Below, one piece after another: positions 49,274 to 57,754 of a stretch of DNA of 64,000 nt. Below the pieces are notes generated by a model. The model was given only the letters and a program-made list of their open reading frames with translations. It had not been told where the DNA came from and made no database searches. Numbering within the stretch: position 1 is the stretch's first letter; each line of letters starts with the position of its first letter. The position numbers and the translations under genes are program-made. This DNA is from Lachnoclostridium sp. (GTDB lineage: Bacteria > Bacillota_A > Clostridia > Lachnospirales > Lachnospiraceae): assembly GCA_015057755.1 (NCBI GenBank), contig SVDR01000002.1, positions 1 to 64,000 of the forward strand, written 5' to 3'.

Positions 49274-49310
49274 AGCAGACTTGACATTATCATGTCAAAT
49301 CTGCTTTTTT
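49274..49310 (+). terminator. Plus-strand terminator-like hairpin
   Basis: AGCAGACTTGACAT, loop TATC, ATGTCAAATCTGCT (one mismatch), then TTTTT. It points toward spoIIID, although no plus-strand gene is seen to its left. Confidence 0.6.
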
Positions 49311-49328
49311 CAAACCAATAAAATCCTC

Positions 49329-49601
49329 TTACTCCTCCTTACTGCACGCCATCAGTCTTTGCTCATACTTCTCCTTTGTAGCCAGTCCGCCACGGATGTG
49401 GCGTTCTGCTTTGTTGATGTCCAGCACGACGCGCGCCTGAGCTGCCAGCTCAGGGTTGATATGTACCAGTCTGTCAGCAACGTCCTTGTGCACCGTGCTT
49501 TTGCTGATTCCAAACCGCTTTGCCGTCTGTCTCACGGTCGCATTTTCGTCTATGATGTAGTTGGCGATCTGGATCGCCCGCTCTTCGATATATTCTTTCA
49601 T
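49329..49601 (-). CDS. spoIIID: Sporulation transcriptional regulator SpoIIID
   Basis: A 90-residue DNA-binding protein of the mother cell. MKEYIEERAIQIANYI is followed by the helix-turn-helix VRQTAKRFGISKSTVHKDV and the LVHINPELAAQARVVLDINK extension, all diagnostic for SpoIIID, which activates and represses genes in the mother cell after SigE. ATG at 49601 follows AGGGG; the in-frame ATG at 49616 is too close to the transcript start. A SigE-like -10 lies just upstream. It proves the host lineage forms, or recently formed, endospores. Confidence 0.95.
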   Translation of the reverse strand: MKEYIEERAIQIANYIIDENATVRQTAKRFGISKSTVHKDVADRLVHINPELAAQARVVLDINKAERHIRGGLATKEKYEQRLMACSKEE

Positions 49602-49627
49602 GGGTTGCCCCTGCATACATTTTTTAC

Positions 49628-49635
49628 AGTGTATG
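49628..49635 (-). promoter_or_regulatory. Candidate SigE -10 element of spoIIID
   Basis: Minus strand CATACACT, which fits the SigE -10 consensus CATACAMT. A -35 counterpart (GTCTAAGG region) is only a weak match. B. subtilis spoIIID is SigE dependent. Confidence 0.5.
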
Positions 49636-49668
49636 TTGGGACGAAAGTCCTTAGACCAACGTCAGACG

Positions 49669-49702
49669 AAAAATGCACCGGACACTTGATTTGTCCGGTG
49701 CA
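49669..49702 (-). terminator. Terminator of the redox operon
   Basis: Minus strand TGCACCGGACA, loop AATCAAG (part), TGTCCGGTGCA, then TTTTT; 12 nt after the reductase stop codon. Confidence 0.88.
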
Positions 49703-49713
49703 CATGTTCAAAT

Positions 49714-50910
49714 TTATTTCTTTACAGGCGGAACTTCGATCACCAAGTCACTCAGCGGGAAACTGCAGCATGGATGGATATAGCCGTAAAGATAGTCAGC
49801 CTCTCTGCGGCCGTCCACACTCTTCGGGCAGTATACGTCGCCGCTGACCAGTTTGGAATGACACCAGCCGCATTCGCCGCTGCGGCAGTGTGCAGGTGCA
49901 GCAATACCTGCCGCCTCCAGAGAGCGCAGAATTGAAGTGTCGGCAGGAGCATTGATGGTGTACTCGTTTCCTGCAATACGAACTGTAATCTTAAATTCCG
50001 GAGCCACTTCCTTCGGATAATCTGCTTCTTTCGCCGGGTTAAAATACTCGCCGAACAGTTCATGGCGAATAAACTTCTTGCGAAGCCCAAGAGTTGCAAT
50101 TTCTTTATCTACAAAGTCGTACATTGCCTGAGGACCACAGAGGAAGAGGGAATAATCGCCTACAGGAGCATATTTTTTAATGAGGTCTGCAGTGATGAAA
50201 CCGTTTTCACAGCCCTCCTGTTCTTCATGGCTGAGAACATTTACCAGCTTGAATTTAGGTCCTTCCAGTGCCTTGAACTCCTCCTGGAAAATAGCGGCTG
50301 CCAGAGTACGGCTGCCGTACAAAAGGATCATTTCCGCGTCCTCGTCTCCATCAGCGATCGCTTTTGCCAGAGAACGGAACGGAGTGATACCGCTGCCTCC
50401 TGCAATACCGATGATGGTCTTTGCATCGCGGAGCGGCTCATAGGTAAAGACTCCCAGAGGCTCAGACACAGTAACTTCGGTGCCAACCTCCCAATGATCC
50501 AGAATATAATTGGAAGCCAGACCGTCTTTTACACGCTTAATGGTCAGTGCATACTGACCTGCCAGTGCTTCTCTTGGAGAAGATGACAGAGAGTACGGAC
50601 GAGTCAGCTTCATAGAACCAATTTCAAGATTCACGGACAGATACTGACCTGCACTGAACCATGCCAGTGCTTCTGTTCCCTTTTCTGCATTTGCTTCCAG
50701 CCAAAAAGTCTTAGCGTCTCCGTGATCATCGATTTTAGCAACCTTCACATACTGGGTGCCCGGATGCAGCGCCTTTGCAATCTTATTTGGAACATAAGAA
50801 TCGGTAGCAGGCAGTGCCTTTGCAGGAGCCGCTTCGATCTTCGCCTGACGGGTGGGATTCATCTTGGTGAAATCCATCGGATTTAATTTCCAAAGTTTCG
50901 GTCTAGCCAT
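49714..50910 (-). CDS. FAD/NAD(P) reductase with C-terminal plant-type 2Fe-2S ferredoxin domain
   Basis: A 398-residue electron-transfer protein. The FAD-binding beta barrel has RPYSLSSSP (about residue 120). The NAD(P) domain has GIAGGSGITPFRSLAKA and the LCGPQAMYDFV motif. The C-terminal domain holds C342-x4-C347-x2-C350 and a fourth Cys at 381 or 382, the plant-type cluster pattern. This order (FAD, NAD, 2Fe-2S) is like phenol hydroxylase and class III oxygenase reductases, though here it serves an anaerobe. It starts two bases after the partner FAD oxidoreductase gene ends, so the two are co-translated and probably work as reductase and catalytic enzyme. Confidence 0.88.
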   Translation of the reverse strand: MARPKLWKLNPMDFTKMNPTRQAKIEAAPAKALPATDSYVPNKIAKALHPGTQYVKVAKIDDHGDAKTFWLEANAEKGTEALAWFSAGQYLSVNLEIGSMKLTRPYSLSSSPREALAGQYALTIKRVKDGLASNYILDHWEVGTEVTVSEPLGVFTYEPLRDAKTIIGIAGGSGITPFRSLAKAIADGDEDAEMILLYGSRTLAAAIFQEEFKALEGPKFKLVNVLSHEEQEGCENGFITADLIKKYAPVGDYSLFLCGPQAMYDFVDKEIATLGLRKKFIRHELFGEYFNPAKEADYPKEVAPEFKITVRIAGNEYTINAPADTSILRSLEAAGIAAPAHCRSGECGWCHSKLVSGDVYCPKSVDGRREADYLYGYIHPCCSFPLSDLVIEVPPVKK

Positions 50911-50912
50911 AA

Positions 50913-52433
50913 TTAAGCGCCTCCTTTCAGTCTCTTGACAACCTTCTTCGCCACAGTATCTCCCATGATGTATGCACAGCTGTAGCCATCGCCGCGGATA
51001 TAGTGGCCGCCGCAGAAGCTGAGTCCCGGAATTGCGTAATCGGCCTTCTCGCCGGCAATACGTGCCATCAGATTATCCCAGCCTGACAGTTTATAGCCGT
51101 AAATGGTGCCCTCCGGGGTACCAAGATAACGTGCAAAGGTAACAGGAGTTGCCACACTGATTTCTTCGATATGAGGCATAATGGAGATGCCCAGAGTTCT
51201 CTCAGCATCTTCAATGTACTTCTTTGCAATCTCATTCTTGTATTTCTTATAATCCTGAGGAGTAAGATCTTTCGGAACATCGCTTCCAAAGATCGGCATC
51301 GTGAAGAACAGAGTGCAGGTTCCCTCCGGAGAAGAATCCGGAATTACATTGTTCAGACAGTTGACAATATACAATCCATCCTCGGCGCGGGTATTGTACT
51401 GAGTTCTTGGATCCGGATGTCCCATAATAAACACAGTATAATCCTCCAGACCAAGTTCCTCCTTGGTGCAGTCCAGTCCCAGGTAGATGGTGGCTACAGA
51501 AATACCGAATTCACGGGCATTGGCAAGCTTCAGGTTCTGCTCTGGGATTTTATCCAGCTCACTCATATTGAAAACATTGTGAGGAATGACATTGGAAATA
51601 ACCTCTTTGGCATAGAGTTTTTCACCGTTTGCCACTACACCGGCCACGCTTCCGTCTTCATTGTATAAAAACTCGGTAACTTCGCTGTTGTACCAAACCT
51701 CACCACCGTGCTTCTGAATCACATCGATGAGAGAAAGAGACAGCTCGTGGCTGCGGTGCTTCGGCATGGCCGCGCCGTCTACCATATAGCCGTAGAGCAT
51801 GTTTAAAAAGTGCATACAGTTCAGCTCATCGGTCGGAACACCCAGGTAACCCCAATAGGTGTTAATGATATTCTGAGCCTTCTTCGGGATACCCATGGCG
51901 GTCATAACTTCTTCTACACTATGTCCTGCAACACGCATAAAATCACTATGCTTGAGCAGCATGGTCAGGCCCTTCGGTTGGCCCTTCATCTCGTAAATAT
52001 AATCGATGGCAGCATCAACCTTTTTCTTCAGCATAACAAAATCTTTTACATTTTTACGACAGCCTGGAACCGCTGCATCCACACTGTCACAAAAACCTTC
52101 TATGCCTGCGCTGAGACGTACATCATATCCGTCCTTACCCTTGACGATGGCACGGAACAGATGACCGGTCTCGTAGCACCAGTTTGGTTTTGCGCCCAGA
52201 TCATCAAATACCTTATAGACCTGGTCAGGTTTGTTGGCAGTACCTACACTGCACAGTTCGTGGAGAGAAGGCTCAAATTCAAAACGTCCTCTCTTAAAAC
52301 TGGTGGCACAGCCACCAGGAATGTTGTGTTTTTCCAGCAGTAAAGTCGTCAGACCTGCTCTTGCGGTATTCGCAGCCGCAGCCAGACCACCGTTGCCTGC
52401 ACCCACAACAATTACATCGAATTGCTTTTTCAT
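50913..52433 (-). CDS. FAD-dependent oxidoreductase of the phytoene desaturase / retinol saturase family
   Basis: A 506-residue flavoprotein. VIVVGAGNGGLAAAANTARAG is the N-terminal dinucleotide-binding motif, EKHNIPGGCATSFKRGRFEFE the next conserved block, and GLSFCGGHYIRGDGYSCAYIMGD the C-terminal FAD motif. The family desaturates, isomerises or saturates polyene and other hydrophobic substrates. The neighbouring iron-sulfur reductase suggests this member works in the reducing direction (a C=C saturase). No carotenoid genes are nearby. The ATG at 52433 follows AGGAGG. The substrate is unknown. Confidence 0.85.
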   Translation of the reverse strand: MKKQFDVIVVGAGNGGLAAAANTARAGLTTLLLEKHNIPGGCATSFKRGRFEFEPSLHELCSVGTANKPDQVYKVFDDLGAKPNWCYETGHLFRAIVKGKDGYDVRLSAGIEGFCDSVDAAVPGCRKNVKDFVMLKKKVDAAIDYIYEMKGQPKGLTMLLKHSDFMRVAGHSVEEVMTAMGIPKKAQNIINTYWGYLGVPTDELNCMHFLNMLYGYMVDGAAMPKHRSHELSLSLIDVIQKHGGEVWYNSEVTEFLYNEDGSVAGVVANGEKLYAKEVISNVIPHNVFNMSELDKIPEQNLKLANAREFGISVATIYLGLDCTKEELGLEDYTVFIMGHPDPRTQYNTRAEDGLYIVNCLNNVIPDSSPEGTCTLFFTMPIFGSDVPKDLTPQDYKKYKNEIAKKYIEDAERTLGISIMPHIEEISVATPVTFARYLGTPEGTIYGYKLSGWDNLMARIAGEKADYAIPGLSFCGGHYIRGDGYSCAYIMGDTVAKKVVKRLKGGA

Positions 52434-52554
52434 AGATTTCCTCCTTTCGGGGATCACATCCGTATTATGATATCTTCATCATATCATGACTCTGCCTTTG
52501 CCCGCAACATACAAAAATCACAATCCGTAAAGAACTGTGATTTCAGACTTTCCT

Positions 52555-53382
52555 TTATTTTCTCTTTACATAAATATATCCAAATGCATTCGGGCCCCAG
52601 TGGCACGCAATGGATGGAATCAGGTTGTCATACACTTTTACCATCGCCTGAATCTCCGGCGGAGACATCCGGATCACCTGGTCTACGTTGTCTTTGTTAT
52701 AAGTATAGGAAGCAATGATACCGTACTCCGGATCGCATTTATCTGCCTCTGCCATCTCTACAATCTGTTTCATGGCCTGCTTCAGTCCACGTTTTTTCAC
52801 TAAAACCGTAACTTTGCTTTCCACAAATCCGATAACCGGTTTAATGGAAAGTACGGTTCCCAGCATCCAAGACAGTCTGGACAGGCGGCCTCCGGCCAGA
52901 AGATAGTCTAATGTTTCCGGAATTGCGGCTGTTACGATCCGCGGAACCAGAGCATTCAGCTTCTCGACAATGACTTCCATTGGTTCATTTTCATATTTTC
53001 TTGCCTCTTCTACGAGGAAACGAACGCCTCCGACTGCCATCTGGGAGTCGAAAACAGTAACTTTTTCATTTTCCGCAAACAGCATCTTTAATGTCTGGAT
53101 TGTTCCGGAGATTCCGGAAGAGATCGTGATGATCAGCACTTCATCTCCCTGAGCGGTATAACCTTCCACCAGTGCCTGGGCATCCTCTAAAGACGGGAGT
53201 GAAGTCTTGGGAAACTCATTCAGATTGATAAGACGGTTGTAAAATTCGTCCACACTCAAGTCTACACCGTCCAGAAATGCGTCTTCTCCCATCTGAACGC
53301 GCAGCGGTAAAATGTCCACATTGTATGCTTCACGCTCATCCTGTTTGATACTGCTTCCTGAATCTACTACTATTCTTAACAT
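52555..53382 (-). CDS. DegV family fatty-acid-binding protein
   Basis: A 275-residue EDD-fold protein. It begins IVVDSGSSIKQDEREAYNVDILPLRV, then ISSGISGTIQTLKM (ligand-contacting serines), DSQMAVGG and ETLDYLLAGGRLS. The DegV/FakB family binds single fatty acids, and in FakB it presents them to the kinase FakA. No fakA is seen here. Same strand as, and 121 nt upstream of, the flavin oxidoreductase gene, so a lipid-related link is conceivable but not shown. Confidence 0.92.
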   Translation of the reverse strand: MLRIVVDSGSSIKQDEREAYNVDILPLRVQMGEDAFLDGVDLSVDEFYNRLINLNEFPKTSLPSLEDAQALVEGYTAQGDEVLIITISSGISGTIQTLKMLFAENEKVTVFDSQMAVGGVRFLVEEARKYENEPMEVIVEKLNALVPRIVTAAIPETLDYLLAGGRLSRLSWMLGTVLSIKPVIGFVESKVTVLVKKRGLKQAMKQIVEMAEADKCDPEYGIIASYTYNKDNVDQVIRMSPPEIQAMVKVYDNLIPSIACHWGPNAFGYIYVKRK

Positions 53383-53499
53383 ATTTCACCTTCTCTCATA
53401 GTTTTTATTACTTTGTCATGCGGTTCATTATAACACATTCCTGTCATAAAAGAAACTTCTTTCTATATCCTTTTTCGCAGCCATATGGTAAAATAACAG

Positions 53500-53512
53500 T
53501 TAGGATTCCTAA
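53500..53512 (+). promoter_or_regulatory. 13-bp palindrome between promoter region and adh start
   Basis: TTAGGATTCCTAA, perfect around the central T, located 25 nt before the adh ATG and after a weak TAAAAT -10. It could be an operator or a chance palindrome; no Rex consensus is present. Confidence 0.25.
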
Positions 53513-53536
53513 GTAACATTTATATAAGGAGGCAAC

Positions 53537-54703
53537 ATGAAAGATTTTATCTATAACATTCCGACGAAAGTTTATTTTGGTAAGGACCAGTTCTGTCATT
53601 TGGGCGAAGAGCTTGCAAAGTATGGCAAGCGCGTTCTGATCACTTACGGAGGCGGTTCCATTAAGAAGACCGGACTCTACGATAAAGCGATTACAGAGAT
53701 CGAAAAAGCTGGGCTGGAAGTTTTTGAACTCAGCGGTATTGAGCCGAACCCGCGTATCGGTTCTGTCCGCAAGGGTGCGCAGATGTGTAAGGAGCATGAT
53801 ATTGACGTTCTTCTTGCGATCGGCGGCGGTTCTACGATCGACGCGACTAAATGGATCGCTGCAGGTGCGTGCGTGGATCACGATCCGTGGGATTTCTTTG
53901 TAAAAGGCGCAGTTGTTGAGAAAGCTCTTCCGATCGTTACGATCCTGACTCTGGCAGCTACCGGTTCTGAGATGAACTTTGGCGGCGTTATCTCCAATCC
54001 GGAGACTCAGGACAAGCTGGCTGCTTCTTCGCAGCTTCTGTTCCCGAAGGCTTCCTTCCTGAATCCGGAAGTTACTTACACAGTAAGCAAATATCAGACC
54101 GCATGCGGTTCTGCAGATATTCTCTCCCATATTTTCGAAATTTATTTCAATGCTGAGGGAAGCATGTTTATGCTGGACTCCCTTATGGAAGGTCTGATGA
54201 AAACAGTGATCAAATATGCTCCGATCGCGATCGCAGAGCCGGAAAACTACGAGGCGAGAGCGAATCTGATGTGGGCTTCCAGCTGGGGTATCAGCGGTCT
54301 GATCCGTTCCGTACAGACTTGCGCATGGAGCTGCCATCCGATGGAGCACGAGCTGTCTGCCGTTTATGACATTACCCATGGTCTCGGTCTTGCGATCCTT
54401 ACACCAAGATGGATGAAATATTGTCTCGATGAGGGCAATGTGGACCGCTACGTGAAGCTCGGTGTAAATGTATTCGGTATCGACGCTTCCCTTCCGCCAA
54501 TGGAAATTGCAGAAAAAGCCATCGACGCAACAGCAGACTTCTTATTTAATCAGCTGCACCTGGATGATACGTTTACAAAAGTTGGTATCAAGGAAGAAGA
54601 TTTCGATATCATGGCGAAGAAAGCCTGCAGAAAGGGCTGCATCGCAGGATTTAAGACTCTGTATGCAGAGGATGTGAAGAAGATTTACGAGATGTGCCTG
54701 TAA
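53537..54703 (+). CDS. Iron-containing alcohol dehydrogenase (butanol dehydrogenase type)
   Basis: A 388-residue group III NAD(P)H-dependent alcohol dehydrogenase that reduces aldehydes to alcohols in fermentation. It has GGGSTIDATKWIAAG (nucleotide-binding), TLAATGSEMN and the metal site HPMEHELSAVYDITHGLGLA, where the first and last His act as iron ligands together with D and H further upstream. Length and motifs fit BdhA/BdhB and YugJ-like enzymes. RBS AAGGAGG precedes the ATG. It is alone on the plus strand, convergent with the DDAH operon, and followed by long palindromes. Confidence 0.92.
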   Translation: MKDFIYNIPTKVYFGKDQFCHLGEELAKYGKRVLITYGGGSIKKTGLYDKAITEIEKAGLEVFELSGIEPNPRIGSVRKGAQMCKEHDIDVLLAIGGGSTIDATKWIAAGACVDHDPWDFFVKGAVVEKALPIVTILTLAATGSEMNFGGVISNPETQDKLAASSQLLFPKASFLNPEVTYTVSKYQTACGSADILSHIFEIYFNAEGSMFMLDSLMEGLMKTVIKYAPIAIAEPENYEARANLMWASSWGISGLIRSVQTCAWSCHPMEHELSAVYDITHGLGLAILTPRWMKYCLDEGNVDRYVKLGVNVFGIDASLPPMEIAEKAIDATADFLFNQLHLDDTFTKVGIKEEDFDIMAKKACRKGCIAGFKTLYAEDVKKIYEMCL

Positions 54704-54719
54704 GGTGTGGAGTTCATTG

Positions 54720-54930
54720 AGTAAATAAAATAGCATATCTGTAGAAAAACCATACTATCTCCAAAAACGGTTGACTACCTTTGCTTCGATGCGATTTTAT
54801 CCGACTGTAGTCGGTCGCGATAAGAGCGTTTGCGACCTTTGTACAGTCGAAAATCTTTCGAAGCACAGTCGTCCAACCTATCATTGGAGATATGTATGGT
54901 TTTTCTAGCAGATACTATATTTATTTACCA
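54720..54930. repeat. Long imperfect palindrome 1 (about 210 nt)
   Basis: The two arms match over nearly the full length: GTAAATAAA, ATCTG, TAGAAAAACCATAC, TCTCCAA, GGTTG, TGCTTCGA, GATTTT and CGACTGTA all recur in inverted order. The centre is a GGTCGC/GCGACC hairpin around 54813-54835. No coding capacity. It begins 17 nt after the adh stop. It could be a long terminator, a structured RNA or a transposon-derived (MITE-like) element. Confidence 0.75.
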
Positions 54931-54997
54931 ATCGAAATCCACTTTAAGAATAGAACTTCTTTCGGTAAGTACCTTGACGATTGTGCAACTGCATGTG

Positions 54998-55200
54998 GAT
55001 GTAATTAAGGAAACTTGGATATAAAAGTCCCAGGCTGACAGGTGTTTTTCAAAAAGGACCATAGAATTTCGTCGGTACTTGGCGCTGTTCTTTAGCGTCT
55101 TAGTACCGTTACGCAATTCTCTGAGCGAAAGCGTGTCCGCTTGAAAATTCCTGTCAAACTGGGACTTTTCTGATATCAAGTTAACTCAATTAAATCCACT
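54998..55200. repeat. Long imperfect palindrome 2 (about 200 nt)
   Basis: The same architecture as the first element but unrelated sequence. Inverted matches include TAATT, AACTTG, ATAT, AAAGTCCCAG, TGACAGG, TTTTCAA, GGAC, GAATT and CGGTACT. The right end runs into the last codons and stop of the DDAH gene (stop at 55186-55188). Centre near 55098. Confidence 0.7.
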
Positions 55201-55980
55201 CTTCATCGCCGCAAATCTCAGCGACAGACAACTCAGCCCACCGTCAATTTTTCTAAATTCCGACGTATCCACAAGGATCACTTCATATCCCATTTCTTTT
55301 ACGATTTTTTCTACAGTCGGATATCCGGCAGGAACAAGGACTTTATCGTTGACCCAGATGCAGTTTGCCGCATATGCTTCCTCTTCCGGAATTTCGTGCT
55401 TGATATAAGATGCAAACTCTGGTTTGTCGATGAATTCTCCGGAAACCAGCATATGGTTATTTTCCAGATAGTTCACTCCTGTTTTTAAATGGAGCACTTT
55501 CTCTAACGGAACTTCGATCACTTTGTAACCGTATTTTCCAAGGATTTCCGCAAACTGTCTGATTCCCTCTTCGTTGGTTCTTGCAGATTTTCCAATGTAG
55601 AAGGTGTCGCCAACCATCATTACATCTCCGCCTTCCATGGTTCCCGGAGCCTTGATGTACTCGATGCATTCTTCCGGATAGAACTGTTTGATGATTGGGA
55701 TCATGGACTCAGTCTCTTTCGTTCTGGTGGCTGCGCCCGGATTGGAAATGACTGCACACTTTTTGGTCAGAACCGCTGTATCTTCCACAAAACAGCTGTC
55801 CGGGAAGTTTTCATCAGCCGGAAGTACCGTTACTTCCACTCCGCACTGTTTTAATGCTTCGATATAATTTGCATGCTGCTGCAATGCCTTCTCGTAATCC
55901 GGCTTACCAAGCTCCGGTGCAGAAGTAATGCCTTCTGTTACAGCCTTACACGGAGTTTTTACAATGATATTTTTAAACAT
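55186..55980 (-). CDS. Dimethylarginine dimethylaminohydrolase-type guanidino hydrolase
   Basis: A 264-residue amidinotransferase-fold enzyme. Substrate and catalytic residues are visible: FPDSCFVEDTA (D61, E66, D67), MEGGDVM (residues 115-121), catalytic His in LHLKTGVNYL (H164) and catalytic Cys in GGLSCLSLRF (C251). DDAH releases methylamines from methylated arginine, giving citrulline; related enzymes act on arginine or other guanidines. It is the last gene of an operon with an amino-acid binding protein and permease, 26 nt after the permease, under an ARG-box-like site, so the imported substrate is likely arginine-like. Confidence 0.88.
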   Translation of the reverse strand: MFKNIIVKTPCKAVTEGITSAPELGKPDYEKALQQHANYIEALKQCGVEVTVLPADENFPDSCFVEDTAVLTKKCAVISNPGAATRTKETESMIPIIKQFYPEECIEYIKAPGTMEGGDVMMVGDTFYIGKSARTNEEGIRQFAEILGKYGYKVIEVPLEKVLHLKTGVNYLENNHMLVSGEFIDKPEFASYIKHEIPEEEAYAANCIWVNDKVLVPAGYPTVEKIVKEMGYEVILVDTSEFRKIDGGLSCLSLRFAAMKSGFN

Positions 55981-56006
55981 ATGTTTCTCTCCCTTGTTCT
56001 TCGATA

Positions 56007-56723
56007 TTATTCACCCATTGCTAACTTTTTCTCCCATTTGCCAACCAATGTGGTCAGACCGAATACTAAAACGAAATAAATCAATGCTACTGCGATCAAT
56101 GGGAAATATGGCTGCATGGTACGGCTTCTTACAAGATCGCTGGCACGTGTCAGATCCACGACTGCGATCAAGCCGACGATGGAAGTCTCTTTGATAATTG
56201 CGATCGCCTCATTGCAGAGGGCCGGCAGAATATTTTTCAGTGCCTGCGGAAGAACGATCATTTTCATGGTAACTACCCGATTCAGTCCGAGTGAACGTCC
56301 TGCTTCCATCTGTCCCGGATCCACGGACTGGATACCGGCACGGATCACTTCGGATACGTATGCGCCTGAGTTAAGACCAAATGCGATCGTTGCAATGACC
56401 ACTCCGTCTGAAATTCCCTGTAATACGATGAATGCCATGATCATCAGCTGAATCGCCAGCGGGGTTCCTCGAATGACTGCCACATAAACTGCCATTACTT
56501 TATCGATGATCAAAACCATTACATTTCCAAAGGTCATTTTCTGGCGCAGATCACGGTGTGTGGCAATAAACCGGAAAACCGCGATCACGACACCGATCAC
56601 AATACCGATCAGTGCTGCTCCCAGCGTGATCGTAATCGTATTTCCGAGACCTTTTAAAAAGATCTTCCATCGGTCATCGACGATAAATGCTTTATTAAAC
56701 TGAGATACAAAATTCTCAAACAT
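56007..56723 (-). CDS. Amino-acid ABC transporter permease
   Basis: A 238-residue HisM/ArtQ-type membrane protein with five helices. The N-terminal FLKGLGNTITITLGAALIGIVIG and the EAA loop EAGRSLGLNRVVTMKMIVLPQALKNI-like region (split here as RSLGLNRVV and IVLPQALKNILPALCNE) are typical. YVAVIRGTPLAIQLMIM is the standard early-loop motif. It lies between the substrate-binding protein gene and the DDAH gene. No ATP-binding subunit gene is in the operon, so it must use one encoded elsewhere. Confidence 0.93.
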   Translation of the reverse strand: MFENFVSQFNKAFIVDDRWKIFLKGLGNTITITLGAALIGIVIGVVIAVFRFIATHRDLRQKMTFGNVMVLIIDKVMAVYVAVIRGTPLAIQLMIMAFIVLQGISDGVVIATIAFGLNSGAYVSEVIRAGIQSVDPGQMEAGRSLGLNRVVTMKMIVLPQALKNILPALCNEAIAIIKETSIVGLIAVVDLTRASDLVRSRTMQPYFPLIAVALIYFVLVFGLTTLVGKWEKKLAMGE

Positions 56724-56792
56724 AAATGCTGCCTCCTGATAATATTACAGCAGGATAAGACATTTGCCCCATCCTGCTGCGGATCTTCTTGC

Positions 56793-57632
56793 TTACTGCT
56801 CCAGTAATGCTGCCAATTCTTTATGTTTCTCGATGCTGGCTTCGATCGTTCCATCTTCTACCATCGGTTTGATCACTTCATTGATCGCTGCTACAAGCTC
56901 TGTATTTTTCTTATTGATCGCGATACCGTATTCCTCTTTTGTGCTGGAACCGTCTTCGTATTCTGCTAAGAAACATTTCAGACCGTCATTTACTGCACAG
57001 AAGTTCTGAGCCGGAAGAAGGTCGAGCATCACTGCATCTACGTCGCCTTTCTGAAGTGCGAGACAGCCTTCTGTCAGGTTCTTGTACTGAACAACCTCGG
57101 CACCTGTATCTTTTAAGCAGCCGCCGGAAATTTCATCAGAAACGAGGAAATCTCCTGTTGTTCCAAGGTGTACCGCTGTCTTCTTTCCTGCCAGATCTTC
57201 AATGGTCTGGATGGAATCGTCGTCTTCTGCAACGATGATGTACTGTGCAGATACGGTATATGGATCAGAGAATGCCATCTGCTCTTTTCTTTCGTCAGTA
57301 ATCGTCATAGCTGCGATGACGATATCTGCTTTTCCGTTGTCGAGGTACTGAGGAAGTGTATCGAATGCTGCGTTGATGATCTCAAGTTCTACTCCCCATG
57401 CATCTGCGATCGCCTGTGCCAGATCGATATCAGAACCAACCGGTGTATCGGAATCTGCGATGTACTCGAACGGTGCCCACGCTGCATCCGTCGCCATTAC
57501 AAGCTTGCCTGCTTTTTTAATATCTTCAACTGTTTTTCCTTTATCTGCGGAAGCTCCACAACCTGCCAGTGTCGCTGCCATCATAGTAAAACCAAGTGCT
57601 AATGCCATAACTTTCTTCATGCTCTTTTTCAT
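56793..57632 (-). CDS. Amino-acid ABC transporter substrate-binding lipoprotein
   Basis: A 279-residue exported protein with lipobox LAGC (Cys 25), so it is tethered to the membrane outer face. APFEYIADSDTPVGSDIDLAQ, FDTLPQYLDNGKADIVIAAMT and FSDPYTVSAQYIIV are the classic motifs of family 3 (polar amino-acid) binding proteins. The conserved arginine of the ligand carboxylate site is in the TDERKEQM segment. First gene of the operon under a consensus promoter. An arginine-class ligand is inferred from the DDAH gene and ARG box. Confidence 0.92.
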   Translation of the reverse strand: MKKSMKKVMALALGFTMMAATLAGCGASADKGKTVEDIKKAGKLVMATDAAWAPFEYIADSDTPVGSDIDLAQAIADAWGVELEIINAAFDTLPQYLDNGKADIVIAAMTITDERKEQMAFSDPYTVSAQYIIVAEDDDSIQTIEDLAGKKTAVHLGTTGDFLVSDEISGGCLKDTGAEVVQYKNLTEGCLALQKGDVDAVMLDLLPAQNFCAVNDGLKCFLAEYEDGSSTKEEYGIAINKKNTELVAAINEVIKPMVEDGTIEASIEKHKELAALLEQ

Positions 57633-57719
57633 AATTCTGTCTCCTTTACTGTCAATATTATGCAGCTCTTATGAGCCGATATACAGAATATTTATTAGAT
57701 GTTCTGTATTTATATGCAG

Positions 57720-57748
57720 ATTATAGGACCGCTATGCATGTTTGTCAA
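57720..57748 (-). promoter_or_regulatory. Perfect SigA promoter of the amino-acid ABC/DDAH operon
   Basis: Minus strand TTGACA (57743-57748), exact 17-nt spacer, TATAAT (57720-57725). The leader after it holds an ATACAGAA/TTCTGTAT inverted repeat (57666-57710 region). Confidence 0.93.
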
Positions 57749-57754
57749 GCACTT

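Noticed and set aside
54830..55179. Small open frames on both strands inside the long palindromes
   Set aside because: They follow from the inverted-repeat sequence, have no RBS and no recognisable product.
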